A stretch of DNA of 64,000 bases from Macrotis lagotis (GCF_037893015.1 NC_133666.1:565096602-565160601); one strand, 5' to 3'. Shown: positions 21,700 to 33,910, counted from the first letter of the stretch. Notes: a model not told the origin generated them from the sequence alone. Program-made: numbers and translations.

Positions 21700-22085
21700 A
21701 GAAAGATCTCTAGTGTTTGACTATTTTAGAGATAAGGACACAAATTCAGAGAAGTTAAATGACTTGCCCACAGATGTATGGCAAACTAGGGTTTCATTAG
21801 GTGGCTCATTGGATGAAATGCTAGGCCTGAAGTCAGGAAGATTCAACTTCCTGAGTTCAAATCTGGCATCTGGCATGAATTAGCTTTGAGAGTAGATCAG
21901 TCACTTAACCCTGCTTGCCTCAGTTTCCCCATCTGTGGGACTGAAAAAGGAAAGGACAAACCACTCCAGTATCTTTGCAAACAAAATCCTAAATGGGGTC
22001 ATGAAGAGTTGGACACAATTAAAAGTGACTAAACTATACGACAACAAAAATCAGATTTCTTGACTCCAAATTCAATGGATTTTTT
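21700..22085 (-). repeat. MIR remnant split by Mar-1
   Basis: Left part AGATAAGGACACAAATTCAG with AAATGACTTGCCCACAG. Right part CAGATTTCTTGACTCCAAAT resumes after the Mar-1 insertion. Confidence 0.65.
21796..22050 (+). mobile_element. Mar-1-like CORE-SINE
   Basis: Complete order: AGGTGGCTCATTGGATG, GTTCAAATCTGGCATCTGG, CTCAGTTTCCCCATCTGTGG, ACCACTCCAGTATCTTTGC, GGGTCATGAAGAGTTGGACA. The last block is the Bov-B-like tail. Confidence 0.9.
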
Positions 22086-22384
22086 TAAACTATCAAACAA
22101 GGCAACATCATTTGGTGAAATGGTGTGATTTTGGTACCCTGACTTGAGGCCAAAATTTATGAGCTTTTGGATTCTGTTCTGATTTAAATTATACATCCTT
22201 TCCAAGAAACAGCATGGACTGAAATGTGGACCAAATTGGGCTAGATTACCAAAAAAAACAACTATAAAGAAAAAGAAGTTGAGAGATCCTGAAAAACATA
22301 ACCATACCTTTTATTATCTCATGTTCCTTATTTTTATTACGCTGGTGATAACAACTGGCATCTATGTACCTGTAGATTATATGC

Positions 22385-22640
22385 CTTTGTGTCATGGAAT
22401 AGCTTTGAACTTGAAGTCAGGAAGACCTGGGTTCCAATCTCATCTCAGACATTTACTAGCTGAGTGATGTCAGGCAAGTCAGTTGATGTCTCTGGGCCTG
22501 TCTCCTCATTTCTAAAGTGAAGATAATAATATTATCTACCTCACAGATTTGTTTTGAGGATCAAATGAAATAATGAATATAAATTGGTTTTGCAAACTTT
22601 AACATGGTATATAAATGCCAGCTTTTATTAACTTTTGTTG
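22385..22640 (+). repeat. MIR/THER1 copy, nearly full length
   Basis: AAGTCAGGAAGACCTGGGTT, ATTTACTAGCTGAGTGATG, ATCTACCTCACAGATTTG, ATATAAATGCCAGC. The open frame at 22279-22467 crosses its boundary and is chance. Confidence 0.88.
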
Positions 22641-23734
22641 TTAAAGGATTCTAATATCCTTAGAATATATAAAAATTATATAAAGTCATTGATGGTCTTT
22701 CAAAGTCTCTTGATGTCCTACAATGGAAGATATGGAAAAATCTTAATCTTAAAATAATCTTTAAAAAAATTAGAGCCAAATAGAATAGTACAGGATTAGT
22801 CCTGCTACATAATCAGTACCATAAATTCAGGAATGCTTACTGCCTTGAACATTGACAGATTGGGTTTTACCTGAAAGAACACAGAAGGAATTACTCAGGT
22901 AATCACAAATACAAAGATTGATGGAGAGCAGATGTGAGGAGAGGAGAAAGAAAAAAAAACAGAGTAAACTGCTCCTCATCTCTGGAAAGGCAGCACCAAA
23001 TACTGGACTTGCCATAAACATGTACTCCACCTTCAAATATAGTCCCTTTAGTCCTGTGGTTTAATTCTAAATCATCTAAGGCTTTCAGGGAAGCATAGGA
23101 CTATTTTGTGGTCTCTCTCTTCCCACCCCCAACACCCTTTTTAAAAAAATATTTTTGAGAAAAGTTTGGATTGGCACACAAGTTTCATTTTTATTTGAAT
23201 TTGAAGGTAAATCAAAAAAAAAGAATTTTATTTCTGGAAATTTTTAGCCCCAAACATCTGAAGTGCAACCCTAACATGAGTACCACCAGTAGGAGATTAT
23301 AGGTTTGTTTTCCTTTTAACAAATAGTTAGTGGGCCAGCGGTGAAGAAATGCATTAAAACAAGACATAGCAGAATCAGACTCAATTGGCATAGACCAAAC
23401 AGTGTTCTCTTTCTAATCTGAGAAATTATATTTCCCTATAAATTGCCTAAATTTCCTAATTAGTATGTAGCAAACTCAATGACAAAGGACCTTGGAGGAT
23501 AGTTTGATAACAGTGGATATCAGCTGAGACTATAGAGGGTAGTTGACTTGGTATCCACTGTCTGCTGTCAGTTCAAAAATGAATCATCTGAAAACTGAAA
23601 GATGAAATACATAAAGACAGTTTTCAAAAGTTTAGCTATATTTCTTTTTAAAATTAAATGTAAAGAAATGCATTTTGTCTTTCCCCTTGTAGTGGTATGG
23701 GCACATGAATTCATCATCTGCTTTGGAGCCTACT
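22641..23734. other. Intergenic, repeat-poor
   Basis: 1.1 kb with no nameable repeat. Confidence 0.4.
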
Positions 23735-23880
23735 TCTACTTTCAATCAATGAATCAGAAAGTGAGGCTGGTGACTTAGCCTACTACTTCCTCACTCAAAT
23801 CCAATTCATTTACTTGTTATGGCTTCACCTCCCTGATGTCAGGGTCTTCTTTGAGAAAGTAAAACCATCATCATCATCAG
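23735..23880 (+). repeat. MAR4-like/RTE tail fragment
   Basis: AGAAAGTGAGGCTGGTGACTT, CACCTCCCTGATGTCAGGG, then CATCATCATCATCA. Confidence 0.75.
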
Positions 23881-23889
23881 GTAGATGGG

Positions 23890-24845
23890 TAGCATTTTGG
23901 GCAGAGTCCTTCTAGAAGGAAAGCTCTAATTCCCAGAGGTAGAAGTAGGGAGAATGTAGAATCAGTGGAAAGGTATGATGAGGAGATAGACTGTCATATA
24001 GGAAGAATAACAAGAAGGGAAGTTGGACTAGCCTGTGGAGTACCTGGACAAGGGTAATAAAGTGGGAAAAGTAAGATGGGGACAGGTATGGAGGTCAAAA
24101 TGCTCCCCAAAATGGAGTTTGTATATGATTATAGAGTTTACATGATTATACTCCCCTACAGGGAGTAATTCAAGGTTATTAAGCAGGATGTGACACGGTC
24201 CCACTTGAGCTTTAGGAAAAGAACTATGGTGGCAGTACAGAGAATGGATTGAAGGAGGAGAGATTCAAAACAAGGAGATGAATCAGAACAATATTAAAAA
24301 AAAATTGAAATAGAAAAGAGGTGACAAGGGCGTCTACCGGTGTAGAGGATACATGAAAAGAGAGATGCAGTGGTTATAAAAACAAGATTTAACAATTGAT
24401 TGCATATGTGGGGTAAGTGAAAGATGAAGAGATGATGTAATTTCAAAGTGGGAAGTTTAAAAGAGGTATAAATTTTACAGGGGGAGTATCAGTTTGCACT
24501 AGATGTTAGGTTTGAAATACTCCTGGGCATATTTTTCTTGCTTTGCAATTGTTAGACTGTAACACTATTTGAAATTTTCTTGGCAAAGATTAGAAAAGTT
24601 TGTCATTTTCTTCTCTGCTCATTTTACAGATGAGGAAACTGAGGCAAAATGGGTAAAGTAATTTGCCCAGGATCTTATAGCTAATGTTTTAAGGCTAAAT
24701 TTGAACTCACAAAAGAGTCTTCCTGACTTCAAGTCTAATGTTTGATATATCCACTGTGCCACCCACCTGCCAAAATGCCCCTGAGTAATAGATGATATTT
24801 AGGAGAGATTTGGGCTGGATATATAGATCTGGGAGTTTCTATATG
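23890..24845 (-). repeat. L2 LINE, left part of a split copy
   Basis: Complement-strand L2: AGCAGGATGTGACACGGTCC, GAGAATGGATTGAAGGAGG, GATTGCATATGTGGGGTAAG, ATATATAGATCTGGGAG. It resumes at 26645. Confidence 0.75.
24548..24772 (-). mobile_element. Mar-1-like CORE-SINE inside L2
   Basis: TTTTCTTGGCAAAGATTAGA, TTTTACAGATGAGGAAACTG, CCACTGTGCCACCCACCTGCC. Confidence 0.85.
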
Positions 24846-24849
24846 GGGA

Positions 24850-26644
24850 CTATTATGGAATCATAGAATGTGGGAATTGAATGATACCTCAGCAACTAAT
24901 CCAGTTCATCCCCAAGAGGAATTTCCAGTATAATATAACTGACAAATGGGCTGCTGGACTTTGGCTGTAGATCTCCAAGAAGATGAATCTCACCACCCTC
25001 TCAAAAGCAGCCTTCTTCTTTGGGGCAGCTATAATTTTTATCCATTTATTTTTCCAACCACATGCAAAGATAGTTTTCAACATTCATTTTTTGTAAAGTT
25101 TTAAATTCTACATTTTTCTCTCTCCATTCTCCCCCCTCCCCTAGATGGTGAATAAACCAATATAGGTTATATATGCATTACTATGTTAAGCATATATTAA
25201 TTATTTTGTGAAAGAAGAATCAAAATAAAAAGGAAAAATGAGAGAAAACATGAAACATAAAAACAAAGTTTTAAAATTAAAAATAGTGAGCTTTGGTCTG
25301 CATTCAGAGTCCATAGTTCATTCTCTGGATATGGATGGTATTTTCCATCATAAACTTTTTTAGAATTATCTTTCTTCATTGTACTGCTGAGAAGACCAAG
25401 TACATCATGGTTGATGATCACACAATATTGCTGCTAATTTGATCCATGATCTTCTGTTTCTTCTCTCTTCACTTAGCATCAGTTCTTGCAAGTATTTCCA
25501 GGCTTTTCTACAGTCTGGCCACTCATAATTTCTTATAGAACAATAGTACTCCATCACATTCATATACTATAAGCTATTCAACCATCCCTAATTGATGGGC
25601 ATCTCTTCAATTTCTAGGAGATCTTTTTTTAATACATGGGCTTTTTACCCTTTCTTATGCTCTCTTTGGGATACAGACCTAATATTGGTATTGATGGATC
25701 AAAGGGCATGATTAGTTTTATTGCCTTTTGGATGTTGGGCAACTATAATTTTTAGGAAGAGATTATTTCCCCCTTAACATGAATCCTAAAATGATCTCTT
25801 TGCAACTTCTACACATTCTTCCTGGTTTTGTACCTTGGGAAAAAATAGCACTAGCCTAATTCCTCCCCTATCTGATAGTCATTCAAATACTTGAGGATAG
25901 AAATTACATTATACCCAAATCTTCCCTTTTCTAGGCTAATAGTTCCTTCAACCAAACTATATGACAAAACCAAGGGCCTTTGTCATCTTGGTTGCCCTCT
26001 TCTGGACACTTTTCAAATCAATATCCTTTTGTAAAGTGGTGCCCAGAACCAAACACAGTTTTTCAAAAGAGGATTTCAGAGAAAACACTGGTTATCACCC
26101 CCTTATCTTAGAATCTCTTAATGTAACCTAAGGTTGCATTAAGTTTTTTGGTTACTGAATCATATTTGAAACTGCAGTCCATAAAATCCCTGAACCTTTT
26201 CAGTACAACTGTTATCTAACTGTGGATCTCTCTCACCAATCTAATAATTGCAGAGTTGTATGTCTGTGTGTGTGTGTATCTGTGTATGCACACAAGTGTA
26301 GGATTCACATTTATCCCTATTGAATTTCTTCTTAATAGTTTTAGCCCAATCCTCAAGCCTGTGAAGATTATTTTAGTTCCTGTCATGGACTATTAGCTAT
26401 CTTTCTCAATTCTGTGCCACCTGCAAATTTGATGAGTATACCATCAGTCATTAATAACAACAGAGTCAACTGTAGGTCCCAGAGACCCTCCATTAGAGAC
26501 AATCTACCACATTGATTTTAAACTAGTAACAAACACTTTTGAGATTGCCTTTTCAATCATTTTGGAATCTATCTTTCTATATTATTGATTAATCAATATC
26601 TCCATCTTCTTTGTAAGGGATGTAAAGAGCATTATCCTCATCTT
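24850..26644 (-). repeat. L3/CR1 LINE interrupting the L2
   Basis: The 3' end lies at left (GAATCATAGAATGTGGGAAT). Then AAATACTTGAGGATAGAAAT, GTTGCCCTCTTCTGGACAC, GTGGTGCCCAGAACCAAAC, GTTGCATTAAGTTTTTTGG and GCCACCTGCAAATTTGATG follow in the expected order. About 1.1 kb of L3 remains once the L1 insert is removed. Confidence 0.88.
25041..25736 (-). mobile_element. 5'-truncated L1 inside the L3/CR1 copy
   Basis: It starts in the 3' UTR (CCAACCACATGCAAAGATAG) and reaches CAATAGTACTCCATCACATT and CTAATTGATGGGCATCTC. GGGCA[G/A]CTATAATTTTTA is duplicated at 25023-25040 and 25737-25754 (18 bp, one mismatch). L3 text continues across it. Confidence 0.92.
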
Positions 26645-26882
26645 CTTATTAATTAAACCCATGGAGCTGATAAGTTCACTGAATTAGAAATATTAAAGAC
26701 AAAAGAGAAGGGGCCCATGGCAGAACCTTGGGGTATAATCAGTTAGGGAACATTATTTGTATGAGGATCCAGCAAGAAAGAGCAAATAGGAGAAAACTCA
26801 CAAGAGAAGAGTGTCACAAAAATTCAGAGAGAGAATATTTAGGAGAAGAGTGGTGAATGTTATTAAATGCTTTATAAAACCA
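26645..26882 (-). repeat. L2 LINE, right part of the split copy
   Basis: CCATGGAGCTGATAAGTTC, GGGGCCCATGGCAGAACCTT and ATGAGGATCCAGCAAGAAAG follow on from the text that ends at 24845. Confidence 0.65.
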
Positions 26883-27111
26883 TGAATTCTCTTTGACCTA
26901 TCAATAATACTACTAAGTCTATAACCCAAAGGATAAGCAGTTAAAAAAAAAGGAAAAGAACTTACATATACAAAAATATTTATAGCAGTTCTTTTTTACT
27001 GGCAAAGAAATGGAAATTGAGGTAATGACCATCGATTGGAGAATAGCTTAAGAAATTGTGGATATGTGAACATGATGGAATAGTATTCTGCTATAAGAAA
27101 TGAATGCTCTC

Positions 27112-27268
27112 TAAAGGGAGGCTAGGTGGCATAGTGGATAGGGCACCGGCGCTGGAGTCAGGGGCACCCGAGTTCAAATCTGGCCTCAGACACTTAATTA
27201 CCTAGCTGTGTGGCCTTGGGCAAGCCACTTAACCCCATTTGCCTTGCAAAAACCTAAAAAAAAAAAGA
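27112..27268 (+). mobile_element. WSINE1-like SINE, young
   Basis: A perfect 17-bp duplication AAGAAATGAATGCTCTC at 27095-27111 and 27269-27285. The body is near consensus, with a 3-nt deletion in CTTAATTACC. Confidence 0.96.
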
Positions 27269-27503
27269 AAGAAATGAATGCTCTCAGAAAAACCTGGAAA
27301 GACTTATATGAACTGATACAAAGTTAATTAAACTAGTACAAAGTACCAATATTGTTACATAATCAGCTGTGAATGATTTAGTTCTTCTTGGCAATGCAAT
27401 GATCTAAGATAACTGAAGACTTATGATGAAAAATGCTATTCCTCCCTAGAGGCAAAAAAAAAAATGATGGTGTCTGAATACAGATTGAAGCATACTTTTT
27501 TTT

Positions 27504-27648
27504 AGGTTTTTGCAAGGCAAATGGGGTTAAGTGGCTTGCCCAAGGCCACACAGCTAGGTAATTATTAAGTGTCTGAGGCCAGATTTGAACTCGGGTGCCC
27601 CTGACTCCAGGGCCGGTGCCCTATCCACTGCTCCACCTAGCCGCCCCA
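27504..27648 (-). mobile_element. WSINE1-like SINE, young
   Basis: A perfect 17-bp duplication GAAGCATACTTTTTTTT at 27487-27503 and 27649-27665. Opposite in orientation to its neighbour 235 bp away. Confidence 0.96.
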
Positions 27649-27900
27649 GAAGCATACTTTTTTTTAACTTTATTTTTCTTGAGGAATTCTTTTGGTCTAT
27701 ATTTTCTTTCACAACATAACTATTATGGAAATGTATTGGATAAATACACATATATAGCCATTTTGAATTCCTTGTCTTCTTACTGGGGGCATGTGGGTAG
27801 GAGGAAGGGAGAGAATTTGGAAAGCAAAGTTCCAAAAATAAATGTTAAAATTATGTTTACATGTATCTGCGGGAAAATAAAATATTAAATAAACTTTTTA

Positions 27901-28800
27901 AAAGAGAAAGAAAAAAGAAAAAGCTACCAGTTTATCAATCCTTTATATTTTAAACTAGGTCTTATTAGATGCACAAATTACAATATTGTGTATACTCCAT
28001 CTTACAATATGACTTACTCTTTAGTTTTCTCATCTTTTATGAACTGATCTAGAATTCTAAACTCAACTAAGACAAAAAAAAGCCTGTTCTCATCTGCCAT
28101 ACTTAAAAACAAATTTAAAAAATCATATCATTTTTTTGCCAAGGTTAGTTCTTTGTATGGAAAAAAAACAAGAGTTTAAAAGATGGAATATGGTATGAAA
28201 AATTTTACAGTAGAAAAGCATTTGATACACATCTTTCAACTTACCCATGTATTAAGTGTTGGTGACTAACTGATCATCAGCAAATGATACCCTAAATTCC
28301 TTGTACCTTGTACTTGTATTTCTTGGCACATGTCAGAGTGCTTATAAAGTGCAGTCCTTAGAATTGTTCAGAAAAGCATTTCAACTAATTCTGTCACATC
28401 AGAGAGCTTAGCCACCAAGTTTCCTCAAAATAACAAACTACAAGAAATAGTCTTGTCAGTTAAAATTACAAACCTCACTTCTTTTGGGAAGACCTATAAT
28501 TCTCTGGAACTTTCCTTATTCTTAAAATGTTTCCTTTTTTATTAGTTTAGATCATTTTTGATTAAATGAGAAAAATCAGTAAAAGTTTTAAAGACTTAAG
28601 TATGTGATTTTTTAACAAAGTGAAAGATACATGATACACCTAAACTGAATTCAAATATTATTGCTTTATTTTTAGCTGTAGATTAAATGAAAGTTAAAAA
28701 TAAGATATTTGTAAAGTACATTGAAAACCTTAAGGATCCCAAATAATAGTGTACACTTTTCACATGCTATGTATACTAGTTACCATATTTATATAGACGT
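27901..28800. other. Intergenic, nothing recognised
   Basis: 0.9 kb, AT-rich, without nameable repeats. Confidence 0.4.
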
Positions 28801-28804
28801 TGTA

Positions 28805-29060
28805 GGTCCCTGGAGAGGTAATATGGAGTAGTAGAAATAATACTGCCTCGACGTCAAGAATTCAACTGGACTGAAACTATCTCAGCAAATATTTAAAATT
28901 TGAGTGATCATTACTTAAAGTTCTCACAGTCTCAATTCCTTCCTCATCTGAGGAAGGAATCAAAATAATCATTGCAGTGTACTACCTGAATATTGTAAGG
29001 ATAAGATAGTGAATACTGAGCATTTTATAAACCCAAGTGTATTATCTAAATGTCAGATAT
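28805..29060 (+). repeat. MIR/THER1 remnant
   Basis: GGTAATATGGAGTAGTAGAAA, CTCATCTGAGGAAGGAATC, ATTGTAAGGATAAGATAGTG. Confidence 0.65.
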
Positions 29061-29134
29061 TAGTAAATTTACACATATATATATAAAATAAGTAAATAAT
29101 AATGTTCTTTGATCTTTATATTTTCTCAAGAGGA

Positions 29135-29500
29135 AATTCAATGTGAGAAGCAGCATGACATAATGGATGCAGAGCCAGCTTCCCAAGTCAGGAAGACCCA
29201 GGCTCCATTGGAACATTCATACAGGGGCAGCTAAGTGGCACAGTGGATACAGAGCCTGCCCTAGAGTCAGGAGGACCCAAGTTCAAATCCAGCCTCATAA
29301 ACTTAATAATTGCCTAGCTGTGTAACCTTGGGCAAATCACTTAATCCTATTGCCTTAAATAAAATTTAACTAAACACACACAAAAAGACTCTTATACATA
29401 CAGGACTGGTGGAAGGACTCTGGATAAGTCAATTAATCTTTCACTGACCCAGATAACTACTTAACAGTAGAAGTCAGAATGCAGTTACAAATCCTCATTT
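29135..29500 (+). repeat. SINE remnant split by a WSINE
   Basis: GCATGACATAATGGATGCAG and AGTCAGGAAGACCCAGGCTC lie left of the insert. GGATAAGTCAATTAATCTTTC lies to the right. Confidence 0.65.
29222..29393 (+). mobile_element. WSINE1-like SINE inside older SINE
   Basis: GGGGCAGCTAAGTGGCACAG, GCCTAGCTGTGTAACCTTGG. Flanks ATTCATACAGG and ATACATACAGG suggest a diverged target duplication. Confidence 0.88.
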
Positions 29501-29544
29501 ATATAAGTAACTCCTCTCTAGGAGTTAACTACATCAAGAGAAAT

Positions 29545-29762
29545 GCTGTTCAGTCATGTCCAATTCTTTGTGATCCCAATTGGGGTTTTCTTAGCAAAAA
29601 AAACTAGAACAGTTTGATATTTCTGTCCCTAGTTCATTTAACAGATGACAATACTGAGGCAAACAAATCCAGGGTTTAGTAAATGTCTGAGACCAAATTT
29701 GAATTTAGTAAGATGAATCTTACTGACTCTTGACCTTACTCTATCCACTGCACCACCATAGA
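29545..29762 (-). mobile_element. Mar-1-like CORE-SINE
   Basis: GTTCAGTCATGTCCAATTC, TTGTGATCCCAATTGGGGTT, CTCTATCCACTGCACCACC. Confidence 0.88.
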
Positions 29763-29879
29763 TTCAATTTAAAAAATAAAAAAAAAAATCTCCACAGAAT
29801 TCAACACATAATTAGGGCTTAATGTTGAATTTGGAGGCTGTTAACACAACTTACAAGGCTGTCTTAATGGTGTGATAGG

Positions 29880-30275
29880 GGGAAAAAATTCACTGTATTT
29901 TGAATCAGAGGACACAAATTTGAATTCTAAACATCACATTCAGTTCCTGAGACTCTTTGAGTCCCAGTTTCATATAGAAAATGAGATTGGACTAAACATT
30001 TTTGAAGATGTTTCCAGTCCCATGTGGAATCCTTTGCATTTTTTCCTATGAGAAGAGTCAGGGACAGAACTTGACAGGAATTATTAGGTATCATGCTGTA
30101 GAGGAAAGCACATTGGAATTGGACTTGGAATGGTTTTTGCTTAAGTGTTAGATCTGATGTTTGATAAAGAAGTAAAACTAGTTGTCACTGAAATAATTTT
30201 TGATGCCTAATTCACAGATTTCTGTGAAAGAAGTATTTTGCAAGTCTTAAAGTCCTTTATAAATGTGAATTCTTA
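29880..30275 (+). repeat. Two MIR-type remnants in tandem
   Basis: First TTTGAATCAGAGGACACAAA with GATGTTTCCAGTCCCATG. Second AGGAAAGCACATTGGAATTG with CTTTATAAATGTGAATTC. Confidence 0.6.
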
Positions 30276-30379
30276 TGTGACATTGGCAGAGAAAGGGTAG
30301 AGCTATAAGATGATTCTTTAAAACAAGTGGCAGAGAATAGAGAATAATCATCCTTCTGGGGTTGAAAGGGAGAATGATA

Positions 30380-30598
30380 AGAAACTACTTTTAGCAAAGC
30401 ATTCTCTCATTTTATCCTCACAACTCTGGGAGGTAGGTACCATTTATTATTACCCCCATTTTATAGTTGAGAAAAGAGAAGCAGACAGCCTATGTGACTT
30501 TCCAGGTTTACAAAGGTAGTTAGTGTCTTTAGTGGAATTTTAACTCTGATCTTCCTGATTCCAGGACCAGTGTTCTACCCACTGTACCACCTAGTTGA
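30380..30598 (-). repeat. MIR copy
   Basis: TCCTCACAACTCTGGGAGGT, CCCCATTTTATAGTTGAG, TCTACCCACTGTACCACC. Confidence 0.85.
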
Positions 30599-30634
30599 CA
30601 TAAGTGTTCTAGATGATGGTTTCTAGTGTTTAGA

Positions 30635-30825
30635 GTATTTGTTCAGTTGTTTCCCACATCCAACTCTTCATGACCCCATTTGGAGTTTTCTTGGCAAAGA
30701 CACTGAAGTGATTTGCTATTTCCATTTCTCATTTTACAGATGAGGAAACTGAGGCAAATGTGATTAAGGGATTTGACTGCCTCCAGGCCCAGCACTCTAT
30801 CCATTGGACCACATAGATGCCTGGT
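30635..30825 (-). mobile_element. Mar-1-like CORE-SINE with internal loss
   Basis: CATCCAACTCTTCATGACCC, TTTTCTTGGCAAAGACACTG, TTTACAGATGAGGAAACTG. The central part is shortened before CAGCACTCTATCCATTGG. Confidence 0.85.
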
Positions 30826-30854
30826 GAGAGTATGGTTGAGAGTAAAGAAGTAAA

Positions 30855-31075
30855 AGCCAAATTTTGCAAGAAATAAAGTTTAGAATTGATGTCAGGAAAA
30901 GTTTTTTTTTTTTTCTAACATTGTGCAAAAGAAGACAGGTCCTGTAATGGAGGACTTCAAGGCAAAGTTAGATGACCTCTCATTAAGTGTTATGGATTTC
31001 ATTCCTTCTCAGGTACAGGTTGAACAAAGTGGTCTCTGAGGTCCATCAGCTGTGAGATTCACTTCATGTCTTTGT
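30855..31075 (+). repeat. L3/CR1 LINE 3' region
   Basis: TTGATGTCAGGAAAAGTTTT, GCAAAGTTAGATGACCTCTC, CTCTGAGGTCCATCAGCTG. Confidence 0.8.
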
Positions 31076-31204
31076 GAGTTAATTACAAAGCCTGCACTTC
31101 TATCAGTGAAAAGTGGTAGTTTTCTGTTTACACAAATGATTTGGGTTCATGATGCAAGGAATGGTCCTTAATTCTATTATTTTGAGATCTCAAATAACAA
31201 AGTC

Positions 31205-31735
31205 AAGATTCATCACCTTCTGAGGTTCTGTCCTTTCAATACTTTAGCCTGTCAGTTCCTTCTTAAAATTTCAGTTGCTGTTCTCATCCTTTATCTGCTA
31301 TGTTTACAGAAAAACTATAACAATCTCTCACTGCTAAATTTCTCTCAGCTCACATGGTCATCATCCTAGCTCAGGACCTCACTACTTCTCACCTGGACTA
31401 TTGAAGCAACCTTCTAACTGGCCTCTTCTCAATAATCCATCATCATCCATCCTGCTATCAAAGTAATAATCCACTCTGATCAAATGTCTCCCTAGTTCAA
31501 GAAGTGACCCTCTATTGTCTCTAAGATAAAAATCAAAACACCTTTGTCAAAGCCCTTCACAGTTTGTATCCAGACTACCTTAAACAGTCCTCCTCTTTTA
31601 AGATTCAACAAAATTAGACTTCTTGCTCTTCTTTTTACAGCATTCCATCCCCTAGCTCAGATTTCTGGAGATACAGCCACCCTCATCAACCCTGGAATCC
31701 CCACCCCTAGAATTACTAACTTCCTTTGAATTTTA
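31205..31735 (+). repeat. L2 LINE fragment
   Basis: CTCACCTGGACTATTGAAGC, AATCCACTCTGATCAAATG, AAGCCCTTCACAGTTTG. The open frame at 31544-31729 is chance within it. Confidence 0.75.
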
Positions 31736-31749
31736 GCCCAGTCTTTTTG

Positions 31750-31950
31750 TAGTTTGTCCAAAGGACCAATGACATCACTGGCTGATGTTTTTTGACTTGC
31801 AAATAAAATGGATTTAAGTGAGGTAGAACTGCACAAAGACATCAGTCTCACTCTCTTCAAGTGTCATCAAAGTCCAGTAGAAAGACAAAAGTGAGGATGA
31901 CCAGCAGTGGCCTGGATGCAGTAGATGATCTCAGAATCTTCAACTTCTGA
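31750..31950 (-). repeat. MAR4-like/RTE tail
   Basis: AGGACCAATGACATCACTGG, ATGGATTTAAGTGAGGTAG, GTGGCCTGGATGCAGTAGA. Confidence 0.75.
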
Positions 31951-33239
31951 CCAAACTCTCAATACTCCATAGGACTTGTTTCAATTGCTTTCATGGTCAT
32001 TGCAACAAATTATTCTCATCTCCAAATTATTCCCATTTCATTACAGGAAATCTTCACACGCTTGGAGCAGACATCCCCTAAATCACTGATAGGTTTGAAA
32101 CCTATTGGTTACCCCAAATCTAATTTAAACCATCTGCAGAAACTGTTCTCTAGGATGTGACCATTGCATGCTATAGCAATCAAATATTGCTTCCTTCATT
32201 ATCTGTCTAGCCTAGGCATGGCCTTCTATAAAAGGCCTTTTGTGAACTTCCTCAGATTCAAAGTGCTCCTTACACCAAGCCCTCTGAAATGATTTTGTAT
32301 TTATGATCAACCTTTTTGTATATTGTTCCTTGAAAAGAATGCTCAAGAAGCATTCTAATTTAACTATCTTTATTTGTCCTTCTTTGTCTAGTAGCTTGTT
32401 TCCTTGCCTATAACAAATGCTTGAGTACACATTTCATCTGATTATCTGATTAATTTACTCAGTTTTCTAACCTGCAAGTCTTGAACAAAACCTCAGTGAC
32501 AAGAACTTAAATCAATATTTTCTGAGGTATGATTATTTTTTTCATGCTGCATAAGAACCCACTAAATAAATGGATATTATGATAGGTGCTCCAAAGTGTC
32601 CAGGATATTGTTTTATTTCTATTATTAATTACTGGTAATACTTCACATATGCTTACAGTTCACAAGGCACTCTCACATATATGATCTCACTTGCTCCTCT
32701 CTTGTTTGCCTCCTCTTCGGACCCCAGAACCCGACTTAAGAGTAAAACAATTGAACTGGGATAGTCACATACAATCCTTACTGCACGAGACCACATAGTT
32801 GAGGTTGAGCATGAAGTTCCTTCCAGATGTTTCTCATAAAACATGCAAAGTCCATGTGTCCAATTATTTTATTTGTGCCTCAAAAACAAAAACTTTAGTT
32901 ACAAAGAATAAAATGGGAAAATTTATTCACAAAACTCGTTTTTTTCTGAGGTCCTTCACACTGATTTAGACTTCCCAATACCATGAACTCTAGGACCTCT
33001 TTTCCAAGTCTGGTAGAATGGCTAAGTTTATCTATACGACAGCTAACATGAGAAATGAAAATTTCCATGTAATCTTTCCTTTTAATGTGAATCCCAATAT
33101 CACTGTAGTAGCTACATCTAAAAATAATCTAGGCATTTCTAAATTCATATATGGATCAGATCATAGATGAAGAACTGAATGTGACCTTAAAGACTAATTC
33201 AACTCTCAGTTTGAAGTCCATAGAGGGAAGTGTAACAGA
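31951..33239. other. Intergenic, mostly unrecognised
   Basis: A possible MIR scrap lies at about 32640-32700 (TTACAGTTCACAAGGCACTC). Minus-strand frames at 32212-32430 and 32653-32844 carry no recognisable domain. Confidence 0.4.
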
Positions 33240-33499
33240 TAATGCAATGAATAAATGAATAATGCTATAGCATTATCTGGAGTCGGGAAGATTGATCGGC
33301 CTGCATTTAAATCAGATGTAAGATACTTACTAGCTAGCTGTGTGACCCTGGACATGTCACTTAACACTGTTTGCTTCAGTTCCTCATTTGTAAAATGAAC
33401 TAGAGAAGGAAATAGTTAACCACTCCAGTATCTTTGCCAAGAAAACCCCAAACGGGGTCATGAAGAGTCAGACATGAATGAAAAAAATGACTCAACAAG
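33240..33499 (+). mobile_element. Mar-1-like CORE-SINE
   Basis: TACTAGCTAGCTGTGTGACC, ACCACTCCAGTATCTTTGCC, GGGGTCATGAAGAGTCAGAC. Full order, diverged head. Confidence 0.9.
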
Positions 33500-33679
33500 G
33501 AAATATGTGACATGGTTAGATACCAAGTTTTAATAAGTTCCATCTGATTTTTGCTGAATTTTAAATGATACAGTAATAACATTAACTGAAATGAATATTT
33601 GAGAAGCCTAGTAAAGATAAATTATTTTGTGAATATGACTGACTTTAGAGGGAAACTGCTTTACCAAAAACAACATGTT

Positions 33680-33910
33680 GAAGATACAGTGGATAGAGTG
33701 CCAGTCTTGAGAGTTAGGAAGACCTGAGATTGAAGTATGTCTCATATGGTTAATTAGTTATGTGACTGGTCAAATCAATCCACAGCATGGTCTCAGTTCC
33801 TGTACCCATAAAATGGAGCTAACAGTAGGATCTGCTTTACAGACTGCTGGTAAGGATGCACCTGAAACTTTAAAGCTATATAAAGGCTTATTTTTGTTAT
33901 TATTTTCCTT
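33680..33910 (+). repeat. MIR/THER1 copy
   Basis: ATACAGTGGATAGAGTGCCA, ATCTGCTTTACAGACTGCTG, AGCTATATAAAGGC. Confidence 0.75.

Larger units (their letters stand above)
26883..27900 (+). mobile_element. 5'-truncated L1 3' end carrying two WSINEs
   Basis: ATACAAAAATATTTATAGCAG, ATCGATTGGAGAATAGC, then (after SINE 1) AAACCTGGAAAGACTTATATG and CAATGCAATGATCTAAGATA, then (after SINE 2) TTTCACAACATAACTATTATG and a final AAATAAAATATTAAATAAAC. Confidence 0.9.

Noticed and set aside
27554..27888. Overlapping frames on both strands at about 27.6 kb
   Set aside because: They cross a WSINE and an L1 3' UTR. The GGAVDRAPALESG-like peptide is translated SINE, also seen at 37.1-37.3 kb.
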